Shown here piece after piece: positions 1 to 7,993 of a stretch of 64,000 nucleotides of DNA. The position numbers and the translations under genes are program-made. The DNA is from Akkermansiaceae bacterium (GTDB lineage Bacteria; Verrucomicrobiota; Verrucomicrobiia; Verrucomicrobiales; DEV007). The stretch spans positions 62,001-126,000 of the forward strand of contig JACKQE010000010.1 in the NCBI GenBank assembly GCA_024233005.1, read 5' to 3'. The notes under the pieces were generated by a model that was given only the letters and a program-made list of their open reading frames with translations, was not told where the DNA came from and ran no database searches. The first letter of the stretch is position 1; each line of letters opens with the position of its first letter.

Positions 1-200
1 CCCAGTAGGGAATCCTCCCGCCCGGCAAAGGCAAGGTCCACTGCGATGAGAAGCCGGGAATCCCAGTCACGCAGCCCCGGGTATCGTTCATAAAGCTGGT
101 CCAACAAGGCTCCCACAGTGGCAGGCGGGGATTCCAGAAGCAATTCTTCCGAGCTGGTGACATCCCGCAACAGGGAGAAAAACAGGATACGCAAAGTCAT
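1..200 (-). CDS. moaD: MoaD/ThiS-like sulfur carrier, 5' part only
   Basis: Translating the minus strand from the ATG at 200 gives a frame open to the window edge, beginning M-T-L-R-I-L-F-F-S-L-L-R-D. It continues with an S-P-P-A-T-V-G-A-L-L-D-Q-L-Y-E-R-Y-P segment and then L-L-I-A-V-D. This order of first strand, helix and 'L-hAVN'-like strand is that of MoaD, the small subunit of molybdopterin synthase, a ubiquitin-fold sulfur carrier. The C-terminal Gly-Gly that would carry the thiocarboxylate lies outside the window. Its start overlaps the stop of the upstream hpt gene in an ATGA overlap (197-200), so the two are probably translationally coupled. A ThiS-type carrier is the alternative; the length and sequence favour MoaD. 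Confidence 0.6.
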   Translation of the reverse strand, partial: MTLRILFFSLLRDVTSSEELLLESPPATVGALLDQLYERYPGLRDWDSRLLIAVDLAFAGREDSLL

Positions 201-760
201 GGAAGAATCGAGGGGCTCAGCGTGCCAACAAAAGGGAGGTTCCTGTAATCTCCGGCGTAGTCCAGTCCATAACCAACAACAAATTCACCGTCAATCTCGA
301 ATCCGACATACTGGGCTTCGATCGGGACGGGACGGTCGATCCGTTTGGAAAGCAGAACGGCCAGAGAAATGCTGAGCGGGAGGCATTCCGAGGCAAGACG
401 GTGCCGGATGGCATGAAGGGTGCGGCCGGTGTCGAGGACATCATCGACCAACAGGACGTGGCGCCCGGATACGTCTGGCAATCCGTTTTGGAGAAAGGTC
501 ACGGTGCCCGAGCTGGTGGTGCCACCGTGGTAACTCGCCACACTGATGGATTGGATCTGCAGTGGTAGGTGGATGCGGCGGATCAGGTCCGCCATGAACA
601 AGGCCCCTCCCTGCAGGATGGCGACGACCGTGAGCGGTTTACCCAGAAAGTCCCCGGTAATGGCGGCACCAAGCTCGCCGACACGGCGGGCGATGGTCTC
701 GGCATCGAAGAGAATCCGGTCGACTCCCTGAGGAAGTGGAAAGGACGGTGAAGGGGGCAT
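197..760 (-). CDS. hpt: Hypoxanthine phosphoribosyltransferase
   Basis: A 187-residue type I phosphoribosyltransferase that would salvage hypoxanthine or guanine to IMP or GMP using PRPP in the cytoplasm. The diagnostic PRPP-binding loop H-V-L-L-V-D-D-V-L-D-T-G-R-T is at residues 101-114. An earlier A-I-L-Q-G-G-A-L-F segment (about 48-55) matches the pyrophosphate loop, and A-S-Y-H-G-G-T-T-S-S-G is the flexible catalytic loop. The frame is open for 82 more codons upstream, but that part overlaps the neighbouring gene. The ATG at 760 gives the normal family length and lies 11 bases after the upstream stop. The gene is the second of three tightly packed minus-strand genes, with a moaD-like gene overlapping its stop. 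Confidence 0.9.
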   Translation of the reverse strand: MPPSPSFPLPQGVDRILFDAETIARRVGELGAAITGDFLGKPLTVVAILQGGALFMADLIRRIHLPLQIQSISVASYHGGTTSSGTVTFLQNGLPDVSGRHVLLVDDVLDTGRTLHAIRHRLASECLPLSISLAVLLSKRIDRPVPIEAQYVGFEIDGEFVVGYGLDYAGDYRNLPFVGTLSPSILP

Positions 761-771
761 GTGTTTTGAAG

Positions 772-2133
772 TCACTCCCGGACCATGCTCATAGCCAAAT
801 CGGGGTCGGGCGACGGGGTGGAAATTCGGTGGGGACCACTTTTGGCATCGATCACACGGCTTTCCAATCGTTTTCCTCCAGTCGGTTTGAACCACTCCAT
901 GTGGTAGCGGCCTTTTTCCAGTTGAAGGGTCAACGTCATAGCCGGTCCGGAAGTCAAATACAGGGCATATTGCTGTGCCGGGACTGCCAACATCCACGCT
1001 CGGCACCCTGCGGGAACACCATCCAGAATCAGGTGCTGCGCCGGTCTCACAGCCACGAGATCAAGCCGGTTCAAAAAGGTTGCCAGGAAGGTGAACTGGC
1101 TGCGCAACTTCGCATTGCCGCCTCCCGGCTGGGTGGCTGGATACTGGTAGCTCCCGTCTTCGTGGCCCACCGCGAACGAATAGTCGAGGTGATTGAACAG
1201 CGCCCCTCCTGCCATCAGGAACTCCCAGGCTTCGCGGCGGTAGTTGCCGTTTCCTTGGCCGCGGAATCCGGTTTCATTGTCTCCCAGGGGATGGGGCAGG
1301 CTGGCGTTCTCCACCACGGCTCGGGGAGGATTGGCATAGTGGAAATTGAACAACCCGTAGGCGGGATCCGGGTTCCGGATGGTTGCGGTATCGTTGGCGA
1401 CATTCCAAGAAATGAGGTGACGATCGGGCAGATCTTTTTCGGCCTCCACCAGGCAGCGGGCCATGTGGTCATGCCAATCCTGGGGAAGTTTGCCCACATA
1501 GGGCTCATTGCAGACTTCATAGTAAAGGTTGTCAAACCCGGCCAGTTCCCTGCAAACCTTTCGAATCAAAGCCTCCTGCAGCCCCAGCAACCCCCGGTGT
1601 CGATCCAGCGACCATACCTCGTTCCTTCTGATCCCTTTCAGCCCTGCGGGGCCATTGACGTGATTGTCAGGGTGAAGCGGACTCCGACTCCACATGCCCT
1701 CCTCATAAAACGGACAAAAAAAGACATATTCCACCACGATGCCGTGCTGGGAGGCTTCCTCGAGAAACTGCCGCAACCGTTCAAAATAGGCAGGATCCCA
1801 TTGGGTCAGATCGAATTTGCGCCCCACCGAATCCGGGCCGGGCTCTGAAGATCGGGACCAGGGGCATAGAAAATCCTCCGGGGCCGGGGCCAGGGTGTTT
1901 TTTGAAATGCCAAAGGCATCTGGGGGTTCGCAGTACACCCCGCTAAAAATTCGCGTCAGATTGAACGCGGCCGCGGCGAGGGTTTTCAAATACTCGGATG
2001 TGCGGAAGGCTCGATTCAGGACCGCTCCATAGTGTTCTCCGGACGTGATCAGAAGGGTGGGTTGGGTGCGGAAAAGAAAAATCCTGGGGTTGTCCGGATG
2101 CCTGGAAAGGGGAGTGTGGGTAAGGGCTGACAT
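772..2133 (-). CDS. Glycoside hydrolase-like TIM-barrel protein
   Basis: A 453-residue protein resembling GH5-like (clan GH-A) barrel proteins. The best evidence is N-L-Y-Y-E-V-C-N-E-P-Y at about 203-212, where N-E-P is the strand-4 acid/base signature of this clan. Barrel-like segments precede it, including F-N-L-T-R-I-F-S-G and G-I-V-V-E-Y-V-F-F, and an Asn-rich N-V-A-N-D-T segment follows. The C-terminal 80 residues look like a small beta domain. No signal peptide is visible, which is unusual for a secreted glycosidase. The frame continues to a TTG at 2214; the ATG at 2133 was chosen because similarity-like sequence begins after it, but no Shine-Dalgarno decides the start. The substrate cannot be inferred. 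It heads the hpt-moaD run. Confidence 0.6.
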   Translation of the reverse strand: MSALTHTPLSRHPDNPRIFLFRTQPTLLITSGEHYGAVLNRAFRTSEYLKTLAAAAFNLTRIFSGVYCEPPDAFGISKNTLAPAPEDFLCPWSRSSEPGPDSVGRKFDLTQWDPAYFERLRQFLEEASQHGIVVEYVFFCPFYEEGMWSRSPLHPDNHVNGPAGLKGIRRNEVWSLDRHRGLLGLQEALIRKVCRELAGFDNLYYEVCNEPYVGKLPQDWHDHMARCLVEAEKDLPDRHLISWNVANDTATIRNPDPAYGLFNFHYANPPRAVVENASLPHPLGDNETGFRGQGNGNYRREAWEFLMAGGALFNHLDYSFAVGHEDGSYQYPATQPGGGNAKLRSQFTFLATFLNRLDLVAVRPAQHLILDGVPAGCRAWMLAVPAQQYALYLTSGPAMTLTLQLEKGRYHMEWFKPTGGKRLESRVIDAKSGPHRISTPSPDPDLAMSMVRE

Positions 2134-2536
2134 GAGGGAGCAATAGCTTGGAACGAGCCGATTATGATAGGAATGGAATAAACCTTGGAAAAATAATAAA
2201 AAATTCCCGATCAAAGGATGCTGTGGACCTTATCAAAGGATTCTAGATGGAATGGAGATCAATCCACGAATCTGCCTAGGATTCAACGGTTGTAGATTTT
2301 GAATTTGTTGAAAGTCTGGGAACAAGTTGTGGAAAAAGTGTGGATAACTTTTATAAACTGTTGGCCCGAAAACTACTTTGGTGCAAAAAATGATAAGGAA
2401 GATCCTAGTCGAGGACGGACAAAACGAAGTGTATCAAAATTATAGAAAGCTGATATTTTCTATTGCTTTATTTCTCATTTATTGATAATACCATTATTGG
2501 AACCCAGAGCGCCTTCACCCGCTATTAATTCGCTTC
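2134..2536. other. AT-rich divergent intergenic region with DnaA-box-like sites
   Basis: This gene-free region separates the minus-strand glycosidase-hpt-moaD run from the plus-strand SAF oxidoreductase. It is clearly richer in A+T than its surroundings, especially at 2440-2500. It holds a perfect DnaA-box consensus on the minus strand (TTATCCACA, 2339-2347) and a one-mismatch neighbour (TTTTCCACA, 2328-2336). The 10-mer ATCAAAGGAT occurs twice (2210-2219 and 2232-2241), 22 bases apart or about two helical turns. It must hold the promoters of both flanking units. It could also be a replication-origin-like or DnaA-regulated site, but two boxes are few for an oriC and no replication gene is adjacent. 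Confidence 0.4.
2339..2347 (-). promoter_or_regulatory. Perfect DnaA-box sequence
   Basis: TGTGGATAA on the plus strand is TTATCCACA on the minus strand, the consensus DnaA box. A TTTTCCACA variant lies two bases upstream at 2328-2336, in the same orientation. Function is not shown by the sequence; a chance match is possible in AT-rich DNA. Confidence 0.4.
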
Positions 2537-3718
2537 ATGTTCGGAAAAAAATATTCAGCTGTCAGAGTCGGCATCGCCGGTTCAGGTTTCATGGCGGGGG
2601 GGATTCTGAGAGCCCTTCAGCAGCAAGGATTCGGCCTCGGCCCGGTGCTTACCCGACGGCCTCTCAATAGCGTTAAAGAGGCGCCGCACCCCGAAGTTCT
2701 GACCAACAGCTTGGCTGAATTGATTGAGGGGTCGGATGTCATCGTGATCTGCACTGGCGACTCGATTCATGGGACGGAAGTCTTGGAGGCTGCGTTTCAG
2801 GCCGGCTTGCCGGTGGTGACTCTGGATTCCGAGCTGCAGATCACCACGGGTTCGTGGTTTGTTGGGAAAGGGATCCTTTCCGAGGCCGAAGGGGATCAGC
2901 CTGGCAGTCTCGCCGCGCTTCGTCGCGACGCCTTGGCCATGGGCTTCGAGCCGTTGGTGTATGGCAATGTGAAAGGTTTCCTCAACCGCACCCCGACGGT
3001 TGAGGATATGCAGTATTGGTCCCGGAAACAGGGGATCTCTCCTGTGCAAACCACTTCCTTCACTGATGGCACCAAGCTCCAGATTGAGCAGGCCTTGGTG
3101 GCCAATGCCTTTGGGGCCACGGTGTTGGAGCAGGGCATGTTGGGGCCGAAAACTGAGAATGTGGCGCGAGGATCTCAGTTGCTTTCAAATGTGGCGGAAT
3201 ATCACGGCGGAGCCATCAGTGATTACGTGATTTGTCCGGGTTTTGCCGGTGTTTTCATCGGTGCCCGGCATGAGGAAGCCCAACGGCCTTATCTGAGTTA
3301 TCTGAAAATGGGGGACGGTCCTTTCTACACGCTTCTAAGGCATTTTCACCTGTGCCACTTGGAGGTGTCGAAAACAGTCAGGGAAGTGGTCGACCAAGGG
3401 GAGTCCGGCATTTTGATGAACAATGGTGCCAAGCCCCGCTATTCTGTGGCCGCCATCGCCAAGCAGGAAATGCCCAAGGATCATCCCATCTCCCATGCCA
3501 TTGGGTCATTTGATCTGCGGGGTGAAGCCGTGGCCATCACTGACATTCAGGACCATGTGCCCATCGGCCTGATCCAGCAATGCCGTACCACGCGCCACAT
3601 CGAACCCGGGGAAATCATCCGTTTTAAGGATGTCGAATTGCCGGAAACGAGGGCTCTCCATATTTGGAGGGAAATCGCCTCCGGGGTTGGAACTTCCGCC
3701 GATCTGACGCCAACCTGA
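2537..3718 (+). CDS. Homoserine-dehydrogenase-like NAD(P) oxidoreductase with SAF domain
   Basis: A 393-residue protein starting with a Rossmann dinucleotide-binding motif, V-G-I-A-G-S-G-F-M-A-G-G (about 10-21), then V-I-V-I-C-T-G-D. This matches the N-terminal domain of predicted homoserine-dehydrogenase-like proteins that carry a C-terminal SAF domain (the COG4091 type). The last about 80 residues, with the H-I-E-P-G-E-I-I-R segment, fit the SAF fold. Proteins of this type have been linked to branched-sugar-acid or amino-acid metabolism, but the substrate cannot be read here. The ATG at 2537 places the Rossmann motif at the usual distance from the N-terminus. The gene stands alone behind the AT-rich region and ends inside a strong hairpin. 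Confidence 0.7.
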   Translation: MFGKKYSAVRVGIAGSGFMAGGILRALQQQGFGLGPVLTRRPLNSVKEAPHPEVLTNSLAELIEGSDVIVICTGDSIHGTEVLEAAFQAGLPVVTLDSELQITTGSWFVGKGILSEAEGDQPGSLAALRRDALAMGFEPLVYGNVKGFLNRTPTVEDMQYWSRKQGISPVQTTSFTDGTKLQIEQALVANAFGATVLEQGMLGPKTENVARGSQLLSNVAEYHGGAISDYVICPGFAGVFIGARHEEAQRPYLSYLKMGDGPFYTLLRHFHLCHLEVSKTVREVVDQGESGILMNNGAKPRYSVAAIAKQEMPKDHPISHAIGSFDLRGEAVAITDIQDHVPIGLIQQCRTTRHIEPGEIIRFKDVELPETRALHIWREIASGVGTSADLTPT

Positions 3719-3739
3719 GCCATGGTGTTCAGGTTGGCG
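3708..3739 (+). terminator. Hairpin overlapping the stop of the SAF oxidoreductase gene
   Basis: An 11-bp perfect stem, CGCCAACCTGA (3708-3718) with TCAGGTTGGCG (3729-3739), has a 10-base loop. The left arm contains the last codons and the TGA stop. A mixed pyrimidine stretch rather than a pure T-run follows. It is probably a transcription terminator or 3'-end stabiliser. Confidence 0.65.
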
Positions 3740-4248
3740 TTCGACCCTTTTCCTTGATTATTCGAGGAAATTCAGCAGCGCATTCCCTCCCTTCCTGCCC
3801 GTGGCTGGCAGCTCAAGGAGCTCGTCCTTGAAGTGCTTAATAATTAAAATTAATTATAAAAAAGGCAAAAACTCTAAAACCTCTGGAGTTTCGATGATTT
3901 TGTGAATCGTTTCCTTGGTGGTGGGTACTTTGTTGGTAGCATTCCAACGTGCTCAGGATGGACATTTTGCCCAAGGGACGGTGATGGGCTTCCCTGCGGA
4001 TTCGAACCAAGGCGTGGTCCGGTGAGTCCCATGGAAGAGAATCTCTGGGGAAATTGCCATCAGCCAAGGCCACTCTGATGGTGATGGCATCCGAGGTTTC
4101 GAGAATCTCGTGTGGGACCACTCCCTGCGTCCCGGGGCTCCATACAAAACTTGCGCCTTCCCCTGTGCCAGCAGTCAGGAGTTTTCAGGTTCGAGGTCTC
4201 GAACGAAAAGAAAGGATCCTTGGGCCGCCACAAGCGGGGCAGACTTTC
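3740..4248. other. Intergenic stretch without a recognised gene
   Basis: About 500 bases lie between two convergent genes. Short frames exist on both strands, but none has a recognisable motif or a consistent start. An AT-rich patch is at 3838-3880. A GGATTCGAACC string near 3998-4008 resembles a tRNA T-loop, but no tRNA cloverleaf can be folded around it. Confidence 0.5.
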
Positions 4249-5433
4249 TCAAAAAGGATCTGCTTCCGACTGTTCGGGACTTTCCGGGACAGGCTGCTCC
4301 ACCAAAGCGGGCGATGTCCCCTCCCGGGATGCGGTCTCAGCGGGAGTTTCCGGCGTTGAGGGCAATTCGTCCCAAATGTCTGCGGGCGACTCCGCACGGG
4401 GGACGTAATGGCCCAGAGTTCTGACCAGTCTTCCGGGAAGGGGACGAACCCGATCCAGGACATTACGGGCCAGCTGAGGAGACGTCTGATAGCCTTGGGC
4501 AAACATTTCCAACTTGGCGTCAAGATTGTCGATATAATGCAGGGCGATCGCTTCCGGAGTTTTGGGCACGACCGGGGAACCGAATTCCAATTCTCCGTGA
4601 TGGGAGAGTATCAAATGCATCAGGTGCAACCTGACGGAATCATTGGCCGGCTCCATGGTGTGCCAATGAGCCGCTTCGTCGGTGTCCATGAGCTGGTGCC
4701 AGAGCCGGTTCACCAATTCGACTCCGAAGGGGATGTGACTCAGCAATTCACTGATCTCCGTGTAGGGCATTTGAAATCCCCTCGGCTCATAGGCGTTCTC
4801 CCACAGTTTGCCGCAATCGTGGAATAGAATACCCGCGACCAAAAGATCTCTGTTCAATTGCGGGTAGGCCTCACAGATCTTCAACGCCGAGCGCATCATT
4901 TGAGCGACATGCTCCACCAGTCCGCCCCTTCGCGCGTGGTGATAATCCCTTGCTGCGGCCGTGCGGCGGAAACGCTCCCCATAACGATGAAGAAACATCC
5001 CTGTCAGCTCTTTCAGCCGCGGGTCTGCGAGCTCTTTGGTGGTCCCGCAGATGAATTCATAATCCTCCTTTTGGCGATTTTGCAATTCTGGTGGACCGGA
5101 GAGGAATGCGGAGGTTTCTTCGTCCGTCAGAACTCTGGTTTTCCATTCGCTGAGGTCGTGGGATTTGTATTCTGGATTGCTCCGCCAGGTTCCAAGAAAC
5201 TCATAAAACAGACCGGCCTGCAAGGATGCGGCGCTTTTGTGCTCCGGGGCATCGCCCCAGACTTTGAGCGAAAGCGTGGTTTCCGCATCGACCAGTTTTA
5301 GTTCTAGGTAGGAACTGTTTGACTTGGTGCTCCGGGTCCTCAGTTCGGCCAGTTGGGCTCTGAGAGGGAATTTACCAGGGCCGGACGCAACCTCCCGCCT
5401 CATGGTATTGATGCTGACCCATTCACTGTCCAT
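4249..5433 (-). CDS. YhaM-like 3'-5' exoribonuclease (OB fold + HD domain)
   Basis: A 394-residue protein with the layout of YhaM-family exonucleases. An N-terminal OB-fold-like segment (about 20-105, with S-Y-L-E-L-K-L-V-D-A and L-S-L-K-V-W-G) would bind nucleic acid. An HD phosphohydrolase domain follows, with metal-binding motifs H-H-A-R-R-G-G-L-V-E-H (165-175), L-F-H-D-C-G-K (203-209) and L-S-H-H-G (276-280). A Pro/Glu-rich tail of about 50 residues is probably disordered. The family degrades RNA or single-stranded DNA 3' to 5' in a Mn-dependent way. The gene faces away from the rhomboid gene across a 158-bp spacer that probably holds both promoters. The ATG at 5433 has no upstream in-frame alternative with domain sequence. 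Confidence 0.85.
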   Translation of the reverse strand: MDSEWVSINTMRREVASGPGKFPLRAQLAELRTRSTKSNSSYLELKLVDAETTLSLKVWGDAPEHKSAASLQAGLFYEFLGTWRSNPEYKSHDLSEWKTRVLTDEETSAFLSGPPELQNRQKEDYEFICGTTKELADPRLKELTGMFLHRYGERFRRTAAARDYHHARRGGLVEHVAQMMRSALKICEAYPQLNRDLLVAGILFHDCGKLWENAYEPRGFQMPYTEISELLSHIPFGVELVNRLWHQLMDTDEAAHWHTMEPANDSVRLHLMHLILSHHGELEFGSPVVPKTPEAIALHYIDNLDAKLEMFAQGYQTSPQLARNVLDRVRPLPGRLVRTLGHYVPRAESPADIWDELPSTPETPAETASREGTSPALVEQPVPESPEQSEADPF

Positions 5434-5591
5434 GGGCCTGTCCTACACCTGCCCATTCAGTAGGGAAAGCAAAAAGAGATCTAAAAGGCAAACAACGATC
5501 CCAACTGAAGCGGGCATGTTTTCGGTGGAACCCCGGGTTGCGCACCGGTGCGATGTGGCGTAAAGCATCGTCCACACCGTAACCCTGAGCC

Positions 5592-6356
5592 ATGATTTTT
5601 CCATTGTCCGACGATGACCGGCACCTGCTCAAGCCTGCTTGGGTCACGATCGGACTGCTTCTTGTCAATATTGCGTTGTATTTCTACCAGGCGGGTCATG
5701 AATCCTTCACCGAGGGGTGGAGCATCGTTCCCCGTGAAATCACCACCGGGGTGGATCTCGTCGGGACGGTCGCTCTTGGCGCTGGCCATGGTCCCGACAT
5801 TGTCCTGACGGCCGGACCGAAACCGGTTTTTCTCACTCTGTTGAGCGGGATGTTTCTTCATGGGAGCCTGATGCATTTGGGCGGCAACATGCTCTACCTG
5901 TGGATTTTTGGTGACAATGTCGAGCATCGCTTCGGGTCTGGCAAATTTCTGCTGTTCTATCTCCTCAGCGGCTTGGTGGGCTCACTTGCGCACATCTGGC
6001 TCGCCCCGAACAGCGTAATTCCCATGCTGGGGGCTTCGGGGGCCATTTCGGGAGTTCTGGGAGCCTATGTCGTTTTGTTCCCGTGGAACCAGGTCAACAC
6101 CCTTTTTTTCTTCCGCGTCGTCTCACTGCCGGCCCTCTTTGTCATCGGCATTTGGGCTGGCATGCAGGTGTTTGCGGGGTGGGGCAGCCTCGCTGGAAAC
6201 GTCGAAGGTGCCGGGGTGGCCTACGCGGCTCACATTGGTGGCTTTCTGGCAGGGGCTCTCATGGGAGGCATCGGCCGGTGGCTGATGCAAGAAGAACCTG
6301 ACACAGTCCTGCTGCGCCATTATGAACGGAATCCCCGGACCCGGCGACTCTGGTGA
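5592..6356 (+). CDS. Rhomboid-family intramembrane serine protease
   Basis: A 254-residue membrane protein. It has the H-x-x-x-H-x-G-G-N segment (about 90-99), the catalytic serine motif G-A-S-G-A-I-S-G (147-154, Ser149) and the catalytic histidine in A-A-H-I-G-G-F (His214). About six hydrophobic segments span the protein. Between the first two is an extra periplasmic-type insert (about 35-75), as in the bacterial seven-helix or L1-loop group. Family members cleave transmembrane substrates; the substrate here is unknown. The 3' end converges on the next gene with only six bases between stops. The start ATG has no clear ribosome-binding site. Confidence 0.9.
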   Translation: MIFPLSDDDRHLLKPAWVTIGLLLVNIALYFYQAGHESFTEGWSIVPREITTGVDLVGTVALGAGHGPDIVLTAGPKPVFLTLLSGMFLHGSLMHLGGNMLYLWIFGDNVEHRFGSGKFLLFYLLSGLVGSLAHIWLAPNSVIPMLGASGAISGVLGAYVVLFPWNQVNTLFFFRVVSLPALFVIGIWAGMQVFAGWGSLAGNVEGAGVAYAAHIGGFLAGALMGGIGRWLMQEEPDTVLLRHYERNPRTRRLW

Positions 6357-6362
6357 ACGGGA

Positions 6363-7883
6363 CTATTGATGCCCGGACATAAGGGCCGCCGCCAGGGCAA
6401 GGTCCGATTCAGTGGGCCGGGGGAAGTTGTTTTCCACGGTTCCCAAGGCGTCCGCCAAACTCCGGGCCCGGAGTTGCCCGTCCAGGATTTCCATGTGATC
6501 AGGGGTGATGAGCGAAGGGTGGGGCACTCCGCAGGAATGACAAAGTTTCAGGATCTCGGTGCGCAGCGTGATCAAATAGTTGGCCAGACGCACCGACTTC
6601 AGTTGCGGGTCCAAACCGGCCATGAGCCATGGGTGATTGGTGGCCACTCCGGCCGGACAGATCCCTGATTGGCAGCGCTGGGCTTGGATGCAACCAATGC
6701 TCAGCATGGCCTCTCGGGCCACCGCGATCAGATCGCAGCCCATCGCGAAAGCGAGCAACGCCTGCTCGGGAAATCCCAGTTTGCCGGACCCTGCAAAGAC
6801 GATGCGGTCGTGAATGCCGCGGCGGGTGAATTCGCCGATGACCCGCGGCAGACCCAGCTTGAAGGGCAGGGCGACATGGTCGGCATAGACCAGCGGGGAC
6901 GCTCCGGTGCCTCCTTCTCCCCCATCCACAGTGATGAAATCGGGAGCACGCCCGGTTCGTTCCACCAGACCGGCCAGATCGGCCCAAAAGGCCTGCTCTC
7001 CGACGGCTGATTTGATGCCTACTGGAAGGCCGGTTTCTTCGGCGAGGAGTTCGATGAAATCGAGGAGGCTGTCCGCGTTGTGGAACGCGGAATGGCCCGA
7101 CGGACTGACGCAGTCGGCATCGCGGCTGATTCCCCGGATGCGCGCGATTTCGGCGGTGATTTTTTCCTTGGGGAGCAAGCCCCCCAGTCCGGGTTTGGCG
7201 CCCTGGCTCATTTTGATCTCGATGGCCCGGATTTGCGGCGTCGCGTCAATGAGTTCGCGCAGCCTGGGGAGGGAGAACCGGCCCCCCTCCTGACAGCCGA
7301 AGTAAGCCGTGCCGATCTGGAAAACCAGATCTCCCCCGAGCCGGTGATGATCCGAAACGCCGCCCTCGCCGGTGTTGTGGAGAGCTCCGGCAATCTTGCA
7401 GCCTGTATTGATGGCCTTCACAGCGGCGGCCCCCAAGGATCCGTAACTCATGGCCGACACATTGACCACGGAGGCAGGCCGGAAGGCCTTGCGACGCTGC
7501 CTCCAGGCTCCCAGGATCTTCGCACAGGGGATCGGGGCCGTTTCGGGAGGATGATGGGGTAGCGGGAATGCCGCATGCTTGATAATGAGGTAGTTGGGGG
7601 TCAATTCGAGATCGTTGTCGGTCCCGAAGGCGAAATAGTTGTTCTCCCTTTTGGAGGAGGCATAGACCCAGGTGCGCTGATCTCTTGAAAACGGTCTTTC
7701 CTCATCATTGTCTGTGACGATGTATTGCCTCAGTTCGGGACCGATCTTTTCGAGCAGATATCGGAAATGACCGATCAACGGGAAGTTGTGCAGAATGGCA
7801 TGACGGCGCTGGGTCACGTCATGGATCAGGATCACAACAAGAGTGGCGAAAAGAAGGCCGAGGAAAATCCAGAAGAAGGGCAT
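6363..7883 (-). CDS. FMN-binding glutamate-synthase-like protein, membrane-anchored
   Basis: A 506-residue protein starting with one transmembrane segment (about 3-22), followed by the synthase/FMN barrel of the GltB type. Visible motifs are V-S-A-M-S-Y-G-S-L-G, S-P-S-G-H-S-A-F, I-T-V-D-G-G-E-G-G-T-G-A-S-P-L, and a C-x5-C-x4-C cluster (C-I-Q-A-Q-R-C-Q-S-G-I-C) of the kind that binds the 3Fe-4S centre. The amidotransferase and GXGXG domains of full GltB are absent. This matches the widespread short glutamate-synthase-like family whose substrate is not settled. The frame is open 22 codons further upstream. The ATG at 7883 is preferred because the membrane helix begins right after it. Confidence 0.85.
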   Translation of the reverse strand: MPFFWIFLGLLFATLVVILIHDVTQRRHAILHNFPLIGHFRYLLEKIGPELRQYIVTDNDEERPFSRDQRTWVYASSKRENNYFAFGTDNDLELTPNYLIIKHAAFPLPHHPPETAPIPCAKILGAWRQRRKAFRPASVVNVSAMSYGSLGAAAVKAINTGCKIAGALHNTGEGGVSDHHRLGGDLVFQIGTAYFGCQEGGRFSLPRLRELIDATPQIRAIEIKMSQGAKPGLGGLLPKEKITAEIARIRGISRDADCVSPSGHSAFHNADSLLDFIELLAEETGLPVGIKSAVGEQAFWADLAGLVERTGRAPDFITVDGGEGGTGASPLVYADHVALPFKLGLPRVIGEFTRRGIHDRIVFAGSGKLGFPEQALLAFAMGCDLIAVAREAMLSIGCIQAQRCQSGICPAGVATNHPWLMAGLDPQLKSVRLANYLITLRTEILKLCHSCGVPHPSLITPDHMEILDGQLRARSLADALGTVENNFPRPTESDLALAAALMSGHQ

Positions 7884-7993
7884 GGCAGATCGGGTGAAAG
7901 GTGGCGGTGCTGGGATTATCCCTGAACGGGACGGGTAAAAAAGCGACAATCGCGCGTCTTGTCATCCAGAGCGATGTTGTTTATGTAACGTGA

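Noticed and set aside
736..1848. 370-codon plus-strand frame opposite the glycosidase and hpt genes
   Set aside because: It is the antisense shadow of real genes in GC-rich DNA; its translation has no domain motif, and the opposite strand encodes clear families.
3980..4060. Possible minus-strand tRNA, suggested by a GGTTCGAATCC string
   Set aside because: The T-stem does not pair beyond two bases, and no D-arm, anticodon arm or acceptor stem could be folded around it.
3837..4121. 94-codon minus-strand frame in the gap before the YhaM-like gene
   Set aside because: No recognisable domain, a biased composition and no ribosome-binding site; it overlaps other equally long frames.
4185..4523. 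Zinc-finger-like C-P-A-C-G-G string at the end of a minus-strand frame
   Set aside because: The frame overlaps the 3' end of the YhaM-like gene out of phase, and only one CxxC pair is present.
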